64,000 bases of DNA, from contig NZ_CP018835.1 in NCBI RefSeq assembly GCF_002196515.1, positions 1,364,001 to 1,428,000 of the forward strand, written 5' to 3'. Source of the DNA: Vibrio gazogenes (GTDB taxonomy: Bacteria > Pseudomonadota > Gammaproteobacteria > Enterobacterales > Vibrionaceae). Positions 54,133-63,812 of this stretch are shown piece after piece. Numbering within the stretch: position 1 is the first letter of the stretch; each line of letters begins with the position of its first letter. The translations under genes and the position numbers were made by a program. A model generated the notes under the pieces. The model ran no database searches. It was not told the DNA's origin and saw only the letters and a program-made list of their open reading frames with translations.

Positions 54133-55608
54133 ATGAATACAATTGCAAATACACAACTGAATTCTGGCGTATCTTTACCAGAATATGATCGAAGCCGTCT
54201 GGTCACCAGAATGGTTCACTTAGGATTCGGTGCCTTCCATCGCGCACACCAGGCACTGTTTACCCATGAACTGTTACAAAAAACCGCCAGTGACTGGGGG
54301 ATTTGCGAAGTCAGTCTATTTACCAGTGAAGACTTGATCACCGCGCTGCGTCATCAGGATCACTGTTACACCGTGGTCGAAAAAGGCGCACAGGAAACAG
54401 CCGTCAAAGTTATCGGTTCGGTGACAGAATCATGCCACCCGAAACTGGACAGTATTCAAGCCGTACTGGAGAAAATGGCAGAACCTCAAGTGGCAATCGT
54501 CTCGATGACGATCACCGAAAAAGGCTACTGCGTCGATCCGGCAACCGGCCAGCTTGATCTGAATCATTCCCTCATTCAGCAAGATCTACAAACCCCCGAG
54601 TCCCCAAAATCAGCGCTGGGCTATATCGTTGAAGCATTGAAACGACGCCGTGACCGTGGCTTACAACCCTTTACGGTCATGTCATGCGATAATATTCAGG
54701 AAAACGGGCATGTGGCCAGAGCGGCGATACTTGAATTTGCCCAACAGCTTGATCCACAGCTGCGCCTCTGGATTGAAGAGCATGTCACTTTCCCTTGTAC
54801 CATGGTTGATCGCATTGTACCGGCGGCAACGCCTGATACGCTCGATGAAATTGCAACCTTACTGGGTTGCCACGATCCATGTGCCATTGCCTGTGAACCG
54901 TTCAGTCAGTGGGTCATCGAAGATAATTTCGTCGCCGGACGTCCCGAATGGGATGTGGCTGGCGCAGAGTTTGTCGACAATGTCGTCCCCTATGAAGAGA
55001 TGAAGCTGAGAATGCTCAATGGTAGTCATTCGTTTCTCGCTTATCTTGGCTACCTCGGTGGCTACGAGCATATCTCTGACACCATGACGGATGCGGGTTA
55101 CCGACAAGCAGCGTTCGATATGATGATGAAGGCGCAGGCACCCTCACTCAATATGCCGGAAGGGACAAATCTACAAGCCTATGCCACACAATTGATCGAG
55201 CGTTTCACCAACCCGAGTTTGAAACATCGCACCTGGCAAATCGCGATGGACGGCAGTCAGAAAATCCCCCAGCGGATGGGACGCAGCCTAGCCTACCACC
55301 TGACGCATGGCAGTGATTTTTCGTGGATTGCAACTGGCATTGCCGGCTGGATGCGTTATGTCTCGGGTGTCGATGAAGCGGGAAACGAGATTGATGTGCG
55401 CGATCCGATGGCAAAACAGTTGCGTGACATCTGTGATCAACACGGCCTCAACGTCTCAGTCGTGCCGGCGTTACTCGGTGTAGAAGCGATTTTCTCTCGT
55501 GAACTGGGCCAAAACCCACAAGTGATTGAGGCTGTCAGCCGTGCCTATCAATCGTTATTGGATAACGGCGCCCGCGCAACGGTCGCCGCGCTGTCAGGAG
55601 AAAAATAA
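54133..55608 (+). CDS. uxuB: D-mannonate oxidoreductase (fructuronate reductase) UxuB
   Basis: 491 residues, the length of polyol-specific long-chain dehydrogenases. The NAD site ([17 protein letters not shown]) is near the N terminus; the catalytic Lys region ([19 protein letters not shown]) follows. Reduces D-fructuronate to D-mannonate. Related enzymes (mannitol dehydrogenase, tagaturonate reductase) are excluded mainly by context with uxuA and uxaC. The stop overlaps the uxaC start (TAATG). Confidence 0.93.
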   Translation: MNTIANTQLNSGVSLPEYDRSRLVTRMVHLGFGAFHRAHQALFTHELLQKTASDWGICEVSLFTSEDLITALRHQDHCYTVVEKGAQETAVKVIGSVTESCHPKLDSIQAVLEKMAEPQVAIVSMTITEKGYCVDPATGQLDLNHSLIQQDLQTPESPKSALGYIVEALKRRRDRGLQPFTVMSCDNIQENGHVARAAILEFAQQLDPQLRLWIEEHVTFPCTMVDRIVPAATPDTLDEIATLLGCHDPCAIACEPFSQWVIEDNFVAGRPEWDVAGAEFVDNVVPYEEMKLRMLNGSHSFLAYLGYLGGYEHISDTMTDAGYRQAAFDMMMKAQAPSLNMPEGTNLQAYATQLIERFTNPSLKHRTWQIAMDGSQKIPQRMGRSLAYHLTHGSDFSWIATGIAGWMRYVSGVDEAGNEIDVRDPMAKQLRDICDQHGLNVSVVPALLGVEAIFSRELGQNPQVIEAVSRAYQSLLDNGARATVAALSGEK

Positions 55609-57020
55609 TGAAAAACTTTATGGATGAAGACTTTCTACTGGAAACAGAGACAGCACGTCGTCTGTACCACGAATATGCCTGTCATCAACCCATCTATGAT
55701 TATCACTGTCACCTGAGTCCGGCAGATATCGCCAATGATCGTCACTTTGAAAACCTGACTCAAATCTGGCTGGCGGGGGATCACTACAAATGGCGAGCCA
55801 TGCGCTCAGCGGGTGTATCTGAGCAGCAGATCACCGGGAATGCCAGCGACTACGACAAGTATCTCGCTTGGGCACAGACGGTTCCACAAACGTTAGGAAA
55901 TCCTTTATATCACTGGACCCACCTCGAACTGCGTCGCCCGTTCGGTATCACCAATACCTTATTGGGGCCACAAACCGCTGATGCTATCTGGGAGCAATGC
56001 AAAACGTTATTAGCCACTCCCGACTACTCGGCCCGTGGGATCATGCAACAGATGAACGTCGTCATGGCCGGAACCACGGATGATCCAATGGATTCGCTCG
56101 AACACCACCAAGCTATCGCTCAAGATGACAGTTTCGACATTGCCGTCCTCCCAAGCTGGCGCCCGGACAAAGTTTTCAAGATTGAACTTGATGGCTTTTC
56201 TGACTATGTACAACAGTTGGCCAAGGTCGCTGATATCAATATTGAACGCTTCAGTGATTTATTAAGTGCACTCGATAAGCGTCTGGCTCATTTCGATGCC
56301 CACGGCTGTCGCGCAGCAGACCACGGGATCGAGATTGTCCGCTATGCACCGATTCCGGATGACAAAACCCTCGATGCCCTGCTAGCACGTCGTTTCAATG
56401 GCGAGACGCTTTCTGAGCTGGAATGCGCCCAATTTTCAACTGCGGTACAGGTCTGGCTTGGTCAACGCTATGCCAAACTGGGTTGGGTAATGCAGCTCCA
56501 TATTGGCGCCCAGCGAAACAACAATAGCCGCATGTTCGCCCAACTTGGCCCGGACACCGGTTTTGATTCGATCGGGGATCGACCATTTGCTTTTGAACTG
56601 GCTCACCTCTTAGATGAGATGGATAAAACCAATGCATTGCCCCGGACCATTTTGTATTGCCTCAACCCCAGAGATAACGAAATGATGGCAACCATGATCG
56701 GTAACTTCCAGGGTGGCGGTATTGCCGGCAAAGTTCAGTTTGGATCCGGATGGTGGTTTAACGATCAGAAAGATGGCATGCAGCGTCAAATCGAGCAACT
56801 GTCACAGCTTGGTTTGCTCAGCCAGTTCGTCGGGATGCTGACCGACTCTCGTAGCTTTCTCTCTTACACTCGTCACGAGTATTTCCGCCGGATTCTGTGC
56901 AATATGCTAGGGCGCTGGGTTGAAAACGGTGAAGTGCCCAACGACTTCTCACTGCTCGGTCCAATGGTTGAGAATATCTGTTTCGGCAATGCGCAACGCT
57001 ATTTTGAGCAGAGGAATTAA
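55608..57020 (+). CDS. uxaC: Glucuronate isomerase (uronate isomerase) UxaC
   Basis: 470 residues. Amidohydrolase-superfamily enzyme that converts D-glucuronate to D-fructuronate (and galacturonate to tagaturonate). The metal-binding HxH is in YDYHCHLSP, and [13 protein letters not shown] opens the protein, as in other Uxa[15 protein letters not shown] and [14 protein letters not shown] are further conserved segments. Start coupled to uxuB. Confidence 0.97.
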   Translation: MKNFMDEDFLLETETARRLYHEYACHQPIYDYHCHLSPADIANDRHFENLTQIWLAGDHYKWRAMRSAGVSEQQITGNASDYDKYLAWAQTVPQTLGNPLYHWTHLELRRPFGITNTLLGPQTADAIWEQCKTLLATPDYSARGIMQQMNVVMAGTTDDPMDSLEHHQAIAQDDSFDIAVLPSWRPDKVFKIELDGFSDYVQQLAKVADINIERFSDLLSALDKRLAHFDAHGCRAADHGIEIVRYAPIPDDKTLDALLARRFNGETLSELECAQFSTAVQVWLGQRYAKLGWVMQLHIGAQRNNNSRMFAQLGPDTGFDSIGDRPFAFELAHLLDEMDKTNALPRTILYCLNPRDNEMMATMIGNFQGGGIAGKVQFGSGWWFNDQKDGMQRQIEQLSQLGLLSQFVGMLTDSRSFLSYTRHEYFRRILCNMLGRWVENGEVPNDFSLLGPMVENICFGNAQRYFEQRN

Positions 57021-57023
57021 CTG

Positions 57024-57980
57024 ATGAAACATATCGCCATTATCGGTGAATGTATGATTGAGCTGAATGGCAAACCATTCGGCCCGATGCAACAAACGTT
57101 TGGCGGTGATACCCTCAACGCAGCCGTTTATCTTTGCCGCGGTTGCGCTGCCAATGCCGAGCCGGGGGGGATAAAAGTCTCCTACGTCACGGCTTTGGGG
57201 CACGATCCGCTTAGTCAGGGTATGATCTCGCGTTGGCACCAGGAAGGACTCGATACCGAATTGGTATTACGTGATGAACAGCGCTCTCCGGGGTTGTATT
57301 TAATCCAGCTCGATGAGCAGGGTGAACGTACATTCTTGTACTGGCGTAACCAATCGGCAGCGCGCTATTTGATGCAACATCCGAATATTCATCAGATCAA
57401 AGCAGCGTTGAACGATGTCGATATGGTATTCCTCAGTGGTATTACTCTCGCCATCTTACCCGAGCCAGATCGAATGGAACTGCTCAACCTATTGGCAAAA
57501 TTGCGTCAACAAGGCGTGGAAATCGCATTTGACAGCAATTTCCGTCCGGCACTTTGGCCCGATGATCATCACGTCACCGTGAAAACGATCTACGAGGCCA
57601 TGTATCGGCTCACCGATCTAGCCTTGGTGACGTTTGATGATGAACAACAACTGTGGGGCGATCCCACACCAACACACACGCTGAATCGCTTGAAAAAACT
57701 CGGGGTACAGCGCTGCGTCGTTAAAATAGGGGCGGATGGATGTCTCGTTCAGGGGGATGATACATCGGCTCACACCGTGCCCACGACGCCTGTTACACAG
57801 GTTATCGATACGACCTCGGCCGGTGACTCATTCAATGGCGGTTTTTTGTCTGCCTATTTAGCCGGATACGGACTGATAGCCTCGTGCCAACGCGGTAATC
57901 AACTCGCAGGGATAGTCATTCAACATCGCGGTGCGATTATCGATCCTATCTATACTCAGGCTGCGCTACTCTCTCAATAA
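57024..57980 (+). CDS. kdgK: 2-keto-3-deoxygluconate kinase KdgK
   Basis: 318 residues, PfkB family. N-terminal GGDTLNAAVYL and the C-terminal catalytic signature DTTSAGDSFNGGFLSAYL, with the base Asp in AGDSF. Phosphorylates KDG to KDPG. Four bases after uxaC. Confidence 0.95.
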   Translation: MKHIAIIGECMIELNGKPFGPMQQTFGGDTLNAAVYLCRGCAANAEPGGIKVSYVTALGHDPLSQGMISRWHQEGLDTELVLRDEQRSPGLYLIQLDEQGERTFLYWRNQSAARYLMQHPNIHQIKAALNDVDMVFLSGITLAILPEPDRMELLNLLAKLRQQGVEIAFDSNFRPALWPDDHHVTVKTIYEAMYRLTDLALVTFDDEQQLWGDPTPTHTLNRLKKLGVQRCVVKIGADGCLVQGDDTSAHTVPTTPVTQVIDTTSAGDSFNGGFLSAYLAGYGLIASCQRGNQLAGIVIQHRGAIIDPIYTQAALLSQ

Positions 57981-57989
57981 GGAACAACC

Positions 57990-58619
57990 ATGTCTGACAT
58001 TAAACAGCAAATCAAAGCAATCAAAATCATTCCTGTCATTGCGATCGACAAAGCCGAGGACATTATTCCTCTGGGTAAAGTATTAGTAGAAAACGGCCTG
58101 CCCGCCGCAGAAATCACCTTCCGCTCTGATGCAGCCGCGCAAGCCATCCGCCTGCTACGTGAATCACAACCGGACATGCTTATTGGTGCAGGCACAGTGC
58201 TAAACCGGGAGCAGGTCATTGCTGCTAAAGAAGCAGGTGCGACATTTATTGTCTCTCCCGGTTTTAACCCCAACACTGTTCGGGCTTGTCAGGAACTGGG
58301 GATTGAAATCATTCCGGGCATCAACAATCCGAGTGCCGTGGAAGCCGCACTTGAAATGGGCATCACCACCATGAAATTCTTCCCGGCAGAACCATCGGGC
58401 GGTATCAGCATGGTCAAATCTTTGCTTGCTCCATATACCAGTCTGGAGCTGATGCCGACTGGCGGGATTAAGCCATCCAACGTCAAAGATTACCTCGATA
58501 TCCCTCGCGTGATTGGCTGTGGCGGAACTTGGATGGTCGAAAAATCACTGATTGAAAATGGCGACTGGGAAGAACTCGCCCGTCTCACTCGTGAAGCCGT
58601 CGCTTTGATTCAGGAGTAA
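57990..58619 (+). CDS. eda: 2-keto-3-deoxy-6-phosphogluconate aldolase Eda
   Basis: 209 residues. Cleaves KDPG to pyruvate and glyceraldehyde 3-phosphate. The catalytic Glu is in LPAAEITFRSDAA, the Schiff-base Lys in TTMKFFPAEPSGG, and the phosphate loop is GGIKPSNVKDYL. Last gene of the operon, ten bases after kdgK and before a terminator. Confidence 0.96.
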   Translation: MSDIKQQIKAIKIIPVIAIDKAEDIIPLGKVLVENGLPAAEITFRSDAAAQAIRLLRESQPDMLIGAGTVLNREQVIAAKEAGATFIVSPGFNPNTVRACQELGIEIIPGINNPSAVEAALEMGITTMKFFPAEPSGGISMVKSLLAPYTSLELMPTGGIKPSNVKDYLDIPRVIGCGGTWMVEKSLIENGDWEELARLTREAVALIQE

Positions 58620-58648
58620 TACCTGATTCACCCTATCGATAACAACTG

Positions 58649-58677
58649 AAAAAGCCTTGTGATAACAAGGCTTTTTT
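58649..58677 (+). terminator. Terminator of the uronate operon
   Basis: AAGCCTTGT / ACAAGGCTT with a GATA loop, A tract before and T6 after, 30 bases past the eda stop. Confidence 0.93.
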
Positions 58678-58920
58678 CTTCATCCGTAAATAAAAAGACC
58701 TTTCTCCTGCATAGAAAAAGCTTAACTATCACTTAAATTTTCGATTAGTGAGATATACCTCCCAGCCTGATACACCCCACTCATGAACACAGTAAGAAAC
58801 CTATTTTGAATCATGCTGGCAAAGACTATATTAGCCTCCTGATTACTGTCATCCTATGGGTAAACTTTTGTGGTGATAAAAATCGCACTGATTCAATCAC
58901 CCAGAAGAGGCTATCAACAA

Positions 58921-59445
58921 ATGAGATATTTATATTTATTCGTGCTGATCTTAAATCCTGTCTATGCATATTCTGCGGCGAGCTTTTTCGAATTAAACAG
59001 TGGCTTGAACCAGCTAGATTTAAACTCAGATGGCATTGCTGATGCAGTTTTTTATGCGCGATTTGATAACAACACATCTCATCCGGATCCGACACTCTCG
59101 GTTTATATCAAGAATAGCGACGCAACCTACTCGATTGTACCGACACCAGCAGGTGACCGATTCACGCTATTTGGTATTAATGTCTCTGTTTCCAATGTCT
59201 TGGTGAGAAGTTTTGGTTTTATCAAAACGTCAAAGAAGGTCTATCTGGTTGTTGCCGTTAAATCCGGGGACTCACCTCACTTGAAGCAACATTTCAAATT
59301 CAAACTTTATCAGATTGAGAAGAACTTGGAACACCCGGGCATTCCGCTATACGGCTGGGCCCAAACATCGGAAAAAGTCAGTAAAGATAAATATATGTCA
59401 GCCGATGTCGCAATCCGCGAATGCCCCCGAACATGTTTTGAGTAG
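58921..59445 (+). CDS. Small exported protein, possibly CarG-like
   Basis: 174 residues from the ATG at 58921, which gives a clear signal peptide (RYLYLFVLILNPVYAYSA); the frame is open from 58870. The mature part begins with LNSGLNQLDLNSDGIADAV, an FG-GAP or calcium-loop-like segment, followed by a beta-rich domain and a Cys pair near the end (ECPRTCFE). The pattern reminds me of the CarG family of exported carbapenem-tolerance proteins, but this is from memory and weak. The preceding 301 bases hold only the eda terminator and a GTGA...TCGCA motif near 58872 that is CRP-like. A decayed transposase follows. Confidence 0.6.
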   Translation: MRYLYLFVLILNPVYAYSAASFFELNSGLNQLDLNSDGIADAVFYARFDNNTSHPDPTLSVYIKNSDATYSIVPTPAGDRFTLFGINVSVSNVLVRSFGFIKTSKKVYLVVAVKSGDSPHLKQHFKFKLYQIEKNLEHPGIPLYGWAQTSEKVSKDKYMSADVAIRECPRTCFE

Positions 59446-59454
59446 CCGGAGTCA

Positions 59455-59700
59455 TAAAAAACCAACTGGAAGCAGTACAACAAAGCCTTAATGAACCTCG
59501 GTTCTCTGACCTTCTGGATTGATGAGGATGATAAGCAAGTGGAAGCAAAGCAAACGCGGTAGGCTTCATTGGTTCAGCGACTTAGCCGTTACCACGACCC
59601 TGATAGTGAAACGAGTTTTTCTATGTCGCAGAGAACTATACAAGTTAAGGTTTCATTTAAGGCAAAACCAGAGCCTGATATCGACTCACTTCTTCCTTGA
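59455..59700 (+). pseudogene. Decayed IS5-family transposase (N-terminal fragment)
   Basis: From 59464, one frame reads NWKQYNKALMNLGSLTFWID, the typical N terminus of an IS5-family transposase, and ends at a stop near 59560. The adjacent frame continues RLHWFSDLAVTTTLIVKRVF, the next conserved stretch, and the third frame gives SFSMSQRTIQV after that. So at least two frameshifts break the gene, and the rest of the transposase (DDE core) is missing. The stretch 59446-59817 holds nothing else I can support. Confidence 0.8.
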
Positions 59701-59817
59701 AACTTCTCACACTAAACGCCCCGTGGGATCGTGAGTACCTAATGATCTGACAGAACCTAATATAAATATCTGGATAACTGTCAGATCAGGTCTTTATTAA
59801 TTCTGTCTACTTTGTTC

Positions 59818-61065
59818 CTACATTACTAATTGTTTACTTTTTATATTAACTTTAATGGAATTAATAATATTAATAATTTTATTTTTAGCTTGCTCAGGTG
59901 TAGGCATGTTTACAATAACATAGCCTAATCGATCATCAGAACTTTCTGGAACTCTAACTTTGTCACCAACTTTAGCATCAATCGAATACCTTACAACTGA
60001 TTCATCTTCCTCCAACTTATCTAAATCTACTATACTTTCTAGGATACCTTCCTTATTTGCACAAATGAAACCAATAGCCGAACTACTTGTGTTATCGAGA
60101 TTAAAATCAACTGGTAACCCTAATAAATTACGGACTGTCTGACGGAAAATATCAATATGATAAGCTGTAGGAATTAAGTCTGAAGTAATATTATCTCCAC
60201 CTGGTCTACCATTAACTTCTACAATTTTAGGACCTTGAGTAGTGTATTTCACTTCCACATGCGCAGGTCCATTTACCAAACCAATTGCATTCAAGGCCTG
60301 TGCTGCCACATCTATAATCGATGGCTTCTCTAATTGCATAATTGATGACGGGAATATATGATAATTTTCAACAAAGAATGGTAAGGCTGTTGTAATTTTT
60401 TCTGTGAGTTCAGAAAAAATAACCTGACCATCTTCAACAAAAATTTCCACACTAAATTCAGGACCATCTAGGTACTCTTCTACTAAATAATCTTCACGAA
60501 CCTGAAATCCCATGTATGTAGTCATGAATGATTCCATTTCTTTGAATGCATCATGTAAATCTTTCACATTGTCTATGAAGAATACATGCTGGCTACTTGC
60601 ACAGTTAGTTGGTTTTAGCACAACAGGGAAACCGATCTTTAATGCTGCTTCTTCCGCTTGCTCCATAGTTCGTACAACACTAAATCGAGCTGAAGGTACA
60701 TGATTATCTGCATAACATTGTCTTGCAATATCTTTATTACGTACACATTGCGCTGCACCATAACTTAAGTATTTCAGACCAAGTTTTTCTGCAGCTTTAG
60801 ATGTATTAGCAATTGCATAATCTGTTGCTGAAATTAATGCATCAATATGTTTATACTTGGAGACCTTGATTGCATGATAAATTGACTCTGGATCTCGAAT
60901 ATCACATACCAACATATCATCGTACAAATCATTGTAACCATAAACTTGAGGATTATTTTTATCAGATACAACGACAACAACAAAGCAATCAAGTTTTTTT
61001 GCTTCACGGACATAATTGACCCCGTAAAAACTAGGTTCAACTAAGACTACAATTTTTTTATCCAT
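59818..61065 (-). CDS. ATP-grasp ligase, possibly an L-amino-acid (dipeptide) ligase
   Basis: 415 residues, no signal peptide. N-terminal Rossmann-like pre-ATP-grasp domain, then an ATP-grasp fold: FPVVLKPTNCASSQHVFFI (Lys-containing nucleotide strand), EEYLDGPEFSVEIF, VEVKYTTQGPKIVEVNGRPGGDN (metal-binding Glu and Asn in VEVNGRPGG). This EVNxRxGG form is common in carboxylate-amine ligases such as BacD and other dipeptide ligases. The start overlaps the MFS stop (TGATG). The pairing with an exporter suggests formation and export of a small peptide-like product; the product is unknown. AT-rich compared with core genes. Confidence 0.8.
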   Translation of the reverse strand: MDKKIVVLVEPSFYGVNYVREAKKLDCFVVVVVSDKNNPQVYGYNDLYDDMLVCDIRDPESIYHAIKVSKYKHIDALISATDYAIANTSKAAEKLGLKYLSYGAAQCVRNKDIARQCYADNHVPSARFSVVRTMEQAEEAALKIGFPVVLKPTNCASSQHVFFIDNVKDLHDAFKEMESFMTTYMGFQVREDYLVEEYLDGPEFSVEIFVEDGQVIFSELTEKITTALPFFVENYHIFPSSIMQLEKPSIIDVAAQALNAIGLVNGPAHVEVKYTTQGPKIVEVNGRPGGDNITSDLIPTAYHIDIFRQTVRNLLGLPVDFNLDNTSSSAIGFICANKEGILESIVDLDKLEEDESVVRYSIDAKVGDKVRVPESSDDRLGYVIVNMPTPEQAKNKIINIINSIKVNIKSKQLVM

Positions 61066-62297
61066 CAGATATTACTCCCCGCTTCTGTATGTACATTTTT
61101 TGCCAATACAATTTGTTCAATAATATATAAAATTAGTCCTAGTCCCATGATAAGTCCCATAATAACAATGCCAAACATAGCACCATGATGATCGATATAA
61201 TTACCTATGCTTAATGAGAAAACACATTGAAAAATTAGAGATATTCCAATCCATACTGACATCGCCCTTCCCATGAACTCTTTCGTTACAACATTCATTA
61301 ATAAGGAGTTCATAAGAATTCTCAATGACGAATTAGATAGCCCAAGCAATAGACTACATAAATACAGATTGAATACATGAGTATTCTGACTCAAGAACAA
61401 TAAATCTGCCGTTGCAATAATAAAAAATAAAGTGATTAATCTTCCCATTTTAAATTTTCTAGTCACTATGGAAATTAGAAATCCAGAAAGTAAACCACCT
61501 ATCCCATACGACATATCGGCAAAACCAAAAGTTACACTGTCTTTTCCTAGTGTATTACTCACATAATTTGGTAGTACAACGTTATATATCATTGTGACTA
61601 TGAGTGGAATTATAGAAACAACACCTAGAATAAAAATAGCTTTGTGTTGATTAAGAAAATAAAATCCATCTTTTAATGTCTGTACATAACTTTGTCTATA
61701 TTCTGTTTGTAATTCACTAACATGTCTAATCTGCTTAATTATAATCGCACTTACAATAAACATTATGGCGTTAACCAATAAAATAATTTCAAAACTATAA
61801 TAACGATATAAAAATCCAGAAATACCTGCCGCAAGAAACATCCCTACTTGAAGGCTAATCTCGAGTAGAGAGTTACCGGTTACATAGTTCTTATTATCCA
61901 AGATCTCTTGTAAAAAACTACGAGATGCAGCCATATACAAAGTCCAACCAATTCCGTTAATTGCAGCGAATGCATACAGATAGTTAATATTAAAATCATT
62001 TATGTGTAAAATAATCAAGATAATGGTAATACCAATGGCACGTATAAAATGAGTCCAAAATATTAAACTCTTACGCGATAATCTATCTGTCAATACTCCA
62101 GAGAAAACTGAGGCAAGAAAACCTGCTACAACATTTACAGCTAGTAACATTCCTACACTTGCGGTGGTATCTGTTTTCATTAATACAAACCAGTTAGCAC
62201 CAATCGTTGCCATACCAACGCCAAATCCAGAAATAATATCCGACATAAAAAAGAGAACAAATTTAGGATTTGTTAGAACCGACAAATTAATATTCAT
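61065..62297 (-). CDS. MFS transporter coupled to the ATP-grasp ligase
   Basis: 410 residues with about twelve transmembrane helices. The loop motif GVLTDRLSRKSLIFW is the MFS motif A, and the general layout resembles MFS_3/EntS-type exporters. First gene of a two-gene unit (MFS, ATP-grasp) with a TGATG overlap and divergent from a LysR gene. Export of the ligase product or self-resistance is the simplest model. AT-rich, probably acquired. Confidence 0.85.
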   Translation of the reverse strand: MNINLSVLTNPKFVLFFMSDIISGFGVGMATIGANWFVLMKTDTTASVGMLLAVNVVAGFLASVFSGVLTDRLSRKSLIFWTHFIRAIGITIILIILHINDFNINYLYAFAAINGIGWTLYMAASRSFLQEILDNKNYVTGNSLLEISLQVGMFLAAGISGFLYRYYSFEIILLVNAIMFIVSAIIIKQIRHVSELQTEYRQSYVQTLKDGFYFLNQHKAIFILGVVSIIPLIVTMIYNVVLPNYVSNTLGKDSVTFGFADMSYGIGGLLSGFLISIVTRKFKMGRLITLFFIIATADLLFLSQNTHVFNLYLCSLLLGLSNSSLRILMNSLLMNVVTKEFMGRAMSVWIGISLIFQCVFSLSIGNYIDHHGAMFGIVIMGLIMGLGLILYIIEQIVLAKNVHTEAGSNI

Positions 62298-62894
62298 AAT
62301 AATACCTTATTATTCATACATGATTTCGTAAACTCTATCAGTCTCGACAACGAAAAACTTAATGCTTTCAAAATCATGGAAACTGATATTTTATTATCTC
62401 ATGATTCTTATGTGACTCGTCATCACCTATTACGATTAAAATAACTTTCTTATTTATAACTTTTATTTAAAACATGATGTTTTTAAATAATTAAAAAACC
62501 TACCTATAAACACTTTTATTGCCCATAAAACACCACACCAACATATCAAATTAATAAAAATAGTCAGATCGATTTGTATAAATTTATCAATAACCTTTTC
62601 CTATATCACGGTAATTTTCACATTGAATAACATTTTTCTCAAATAGCCGAATATATTTGAAATCAATCCCGCTCATCACATCATCAATAACAGCAGTATA
62701 ATTACCCGGAATACAGCTACTGCCGTTAACACAACTATTTTTGACATATAAACCCCTACCGCTATCAGCGATATTTTTTCATACCTTGGGAACTAAAATT
62801 AGTTTAACTCATTATTTTTTGACTAAAAACATCTAATTTGTTCAAATAGTTATTACAATATGTACATAATCAGATGAGCCCCATAGGAATAGTC
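62298..62894. promoter_or_regulatory. AT-rich divergent control region between the MFS and lysR genes
   Basis: 597 bases. It must contain both promoters and probably the LysR operator, but I see no clear T-N11-A palindrome that stands out. The minus strand has an open frame without start codon from 62778 to 62587 (63 codons) that looks somewhat protein-like; no gene can be supported. Confidence 0.5.
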
Positions 62895-63812
62895 ATGAAC
62901 TTTATAAAATCGATTGAAGCGTTTACTCTTGTAGTCGAAAAAGGTAGCTTTACTAATGCCGCAGAAGCTCTTGATATAACCCCAAGTCTGTTGAGTCGTC
63001 AGATTAAAGAACTTGAGCAATACTTGGGGTGTCAACTATTGAACAGGACAACTCGCAAACAAGGACTAACGCGAGCAGGAGAATGTTTTCTTAAGTATAG
63101 CAATCAAATAATAGCTACAAAAGCAGAAGCAATAGAAGTCTTACATCAACTTAATGATAAAATTGCAGGTAACATACGAATTAGTTCCCCAATAGCTTTT
63201 GGAAACCATATTTTAGCACCTCTCATTTCAAAATTTTTATTAAACTATCCAGAGGTTAATATAGAAATGGATTTGACCGACCGAAAAGTTGATCTTATTG
63301 AAAATAATTTTCAACTCGCTATTCGTATTGGTGATGTGGTTGATGAAGGAGTCGTTGCTATCAATTTGCCACCGTATTCCATGGTATTAGTCGCATCGCC
63401 TAATTACTTACAGAAAAATGATATCCCTATACATCCTGACGATCTTATAAAGCATAACTGCATTTGTTTTTCTCAATGGCATTCCAATCAATACTGGAGT
63501 TTGGAAAAATCAAATAAGGTTTATAATGTTAAAATTCATCCTCGATTTGTGAGCAATACAGGCGAATCAATTCGACAGGCAGCACTTAACGGTTTAGGCA
63601 TCGCTTTGAATTCAAGAATCATGCTTGAAAAAGATATTCAGTCAGGGCGATTGGTTGAAATTCTTCCTGATTTTTCAATCAGGTCTCGTAGTATGTCGAT
63701 ATTGCGTCTCCCTGAGACCCCCGTTCCACCAACAATAAATACGTTTATACAATTCTTATTAGATTCTGTTAAAGAGATTGGGGGCAGTCCAGTGTCCGCT
63801 AAATTAGGGTAG
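62895..63812 (+). CDS. LysR-family transcriptional regulator
   Basis: 305 residues from the ATG at 62895, which has AGGA at good spacing (the frame opens at 62874). The N-terminal winged helix (FTNAAEALDITPSLLSRQIKELE) and the C-terminal substrate-binding domain (NIRISSPIAFGNHILAPLI...) are complete. It belongs to the CrgA/DsdC-like subgroup by its overall pattern. Divergent from the MFS/ATP-grasp genes, so probably their regulator. The stop codon lies at the beginning of the apparent IS256-type end, so the last residues may have been replaced by the insertion. Confidence 0.92.
   Translation: MNFIKSIEAFTLVVEKGSFTNAAEALDITPSLLSRQIKELEQYLGCQLLNRTTRKQGLTRAGECFLKYSNQIIATKAEAIEVLHQLNDKIAGNIRISSPIAFGNHILAPLISKFLLNYPEVNIEMDLTDRKVDLIENNFQLAIRIGDVVDEGVVAINLPPYSMVLVASPNYLQKNDIPIHPDDLIKHNCICFSQWHSNQYWSLEKSNKVYNVKIHPRFVSNTGESIRQAALNGLGIALNSRIMLEKDIQSGRLVEILPDFSIRSRSMSILRLPETPVPPTINTFIQFLLDSVKEIGGSPVSAKLG

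Noticed and set aside
62700..62750. Minus-strand ATG followed by about 22 very hydrophobic codons (MSKIVVLTAV...), possibly a small toxin-like peptide
   Set aside because: It overlaps the startless frame in another phase, has no clear ribosome binding site, and is short enough to arise by chance in AT-rich DNA.
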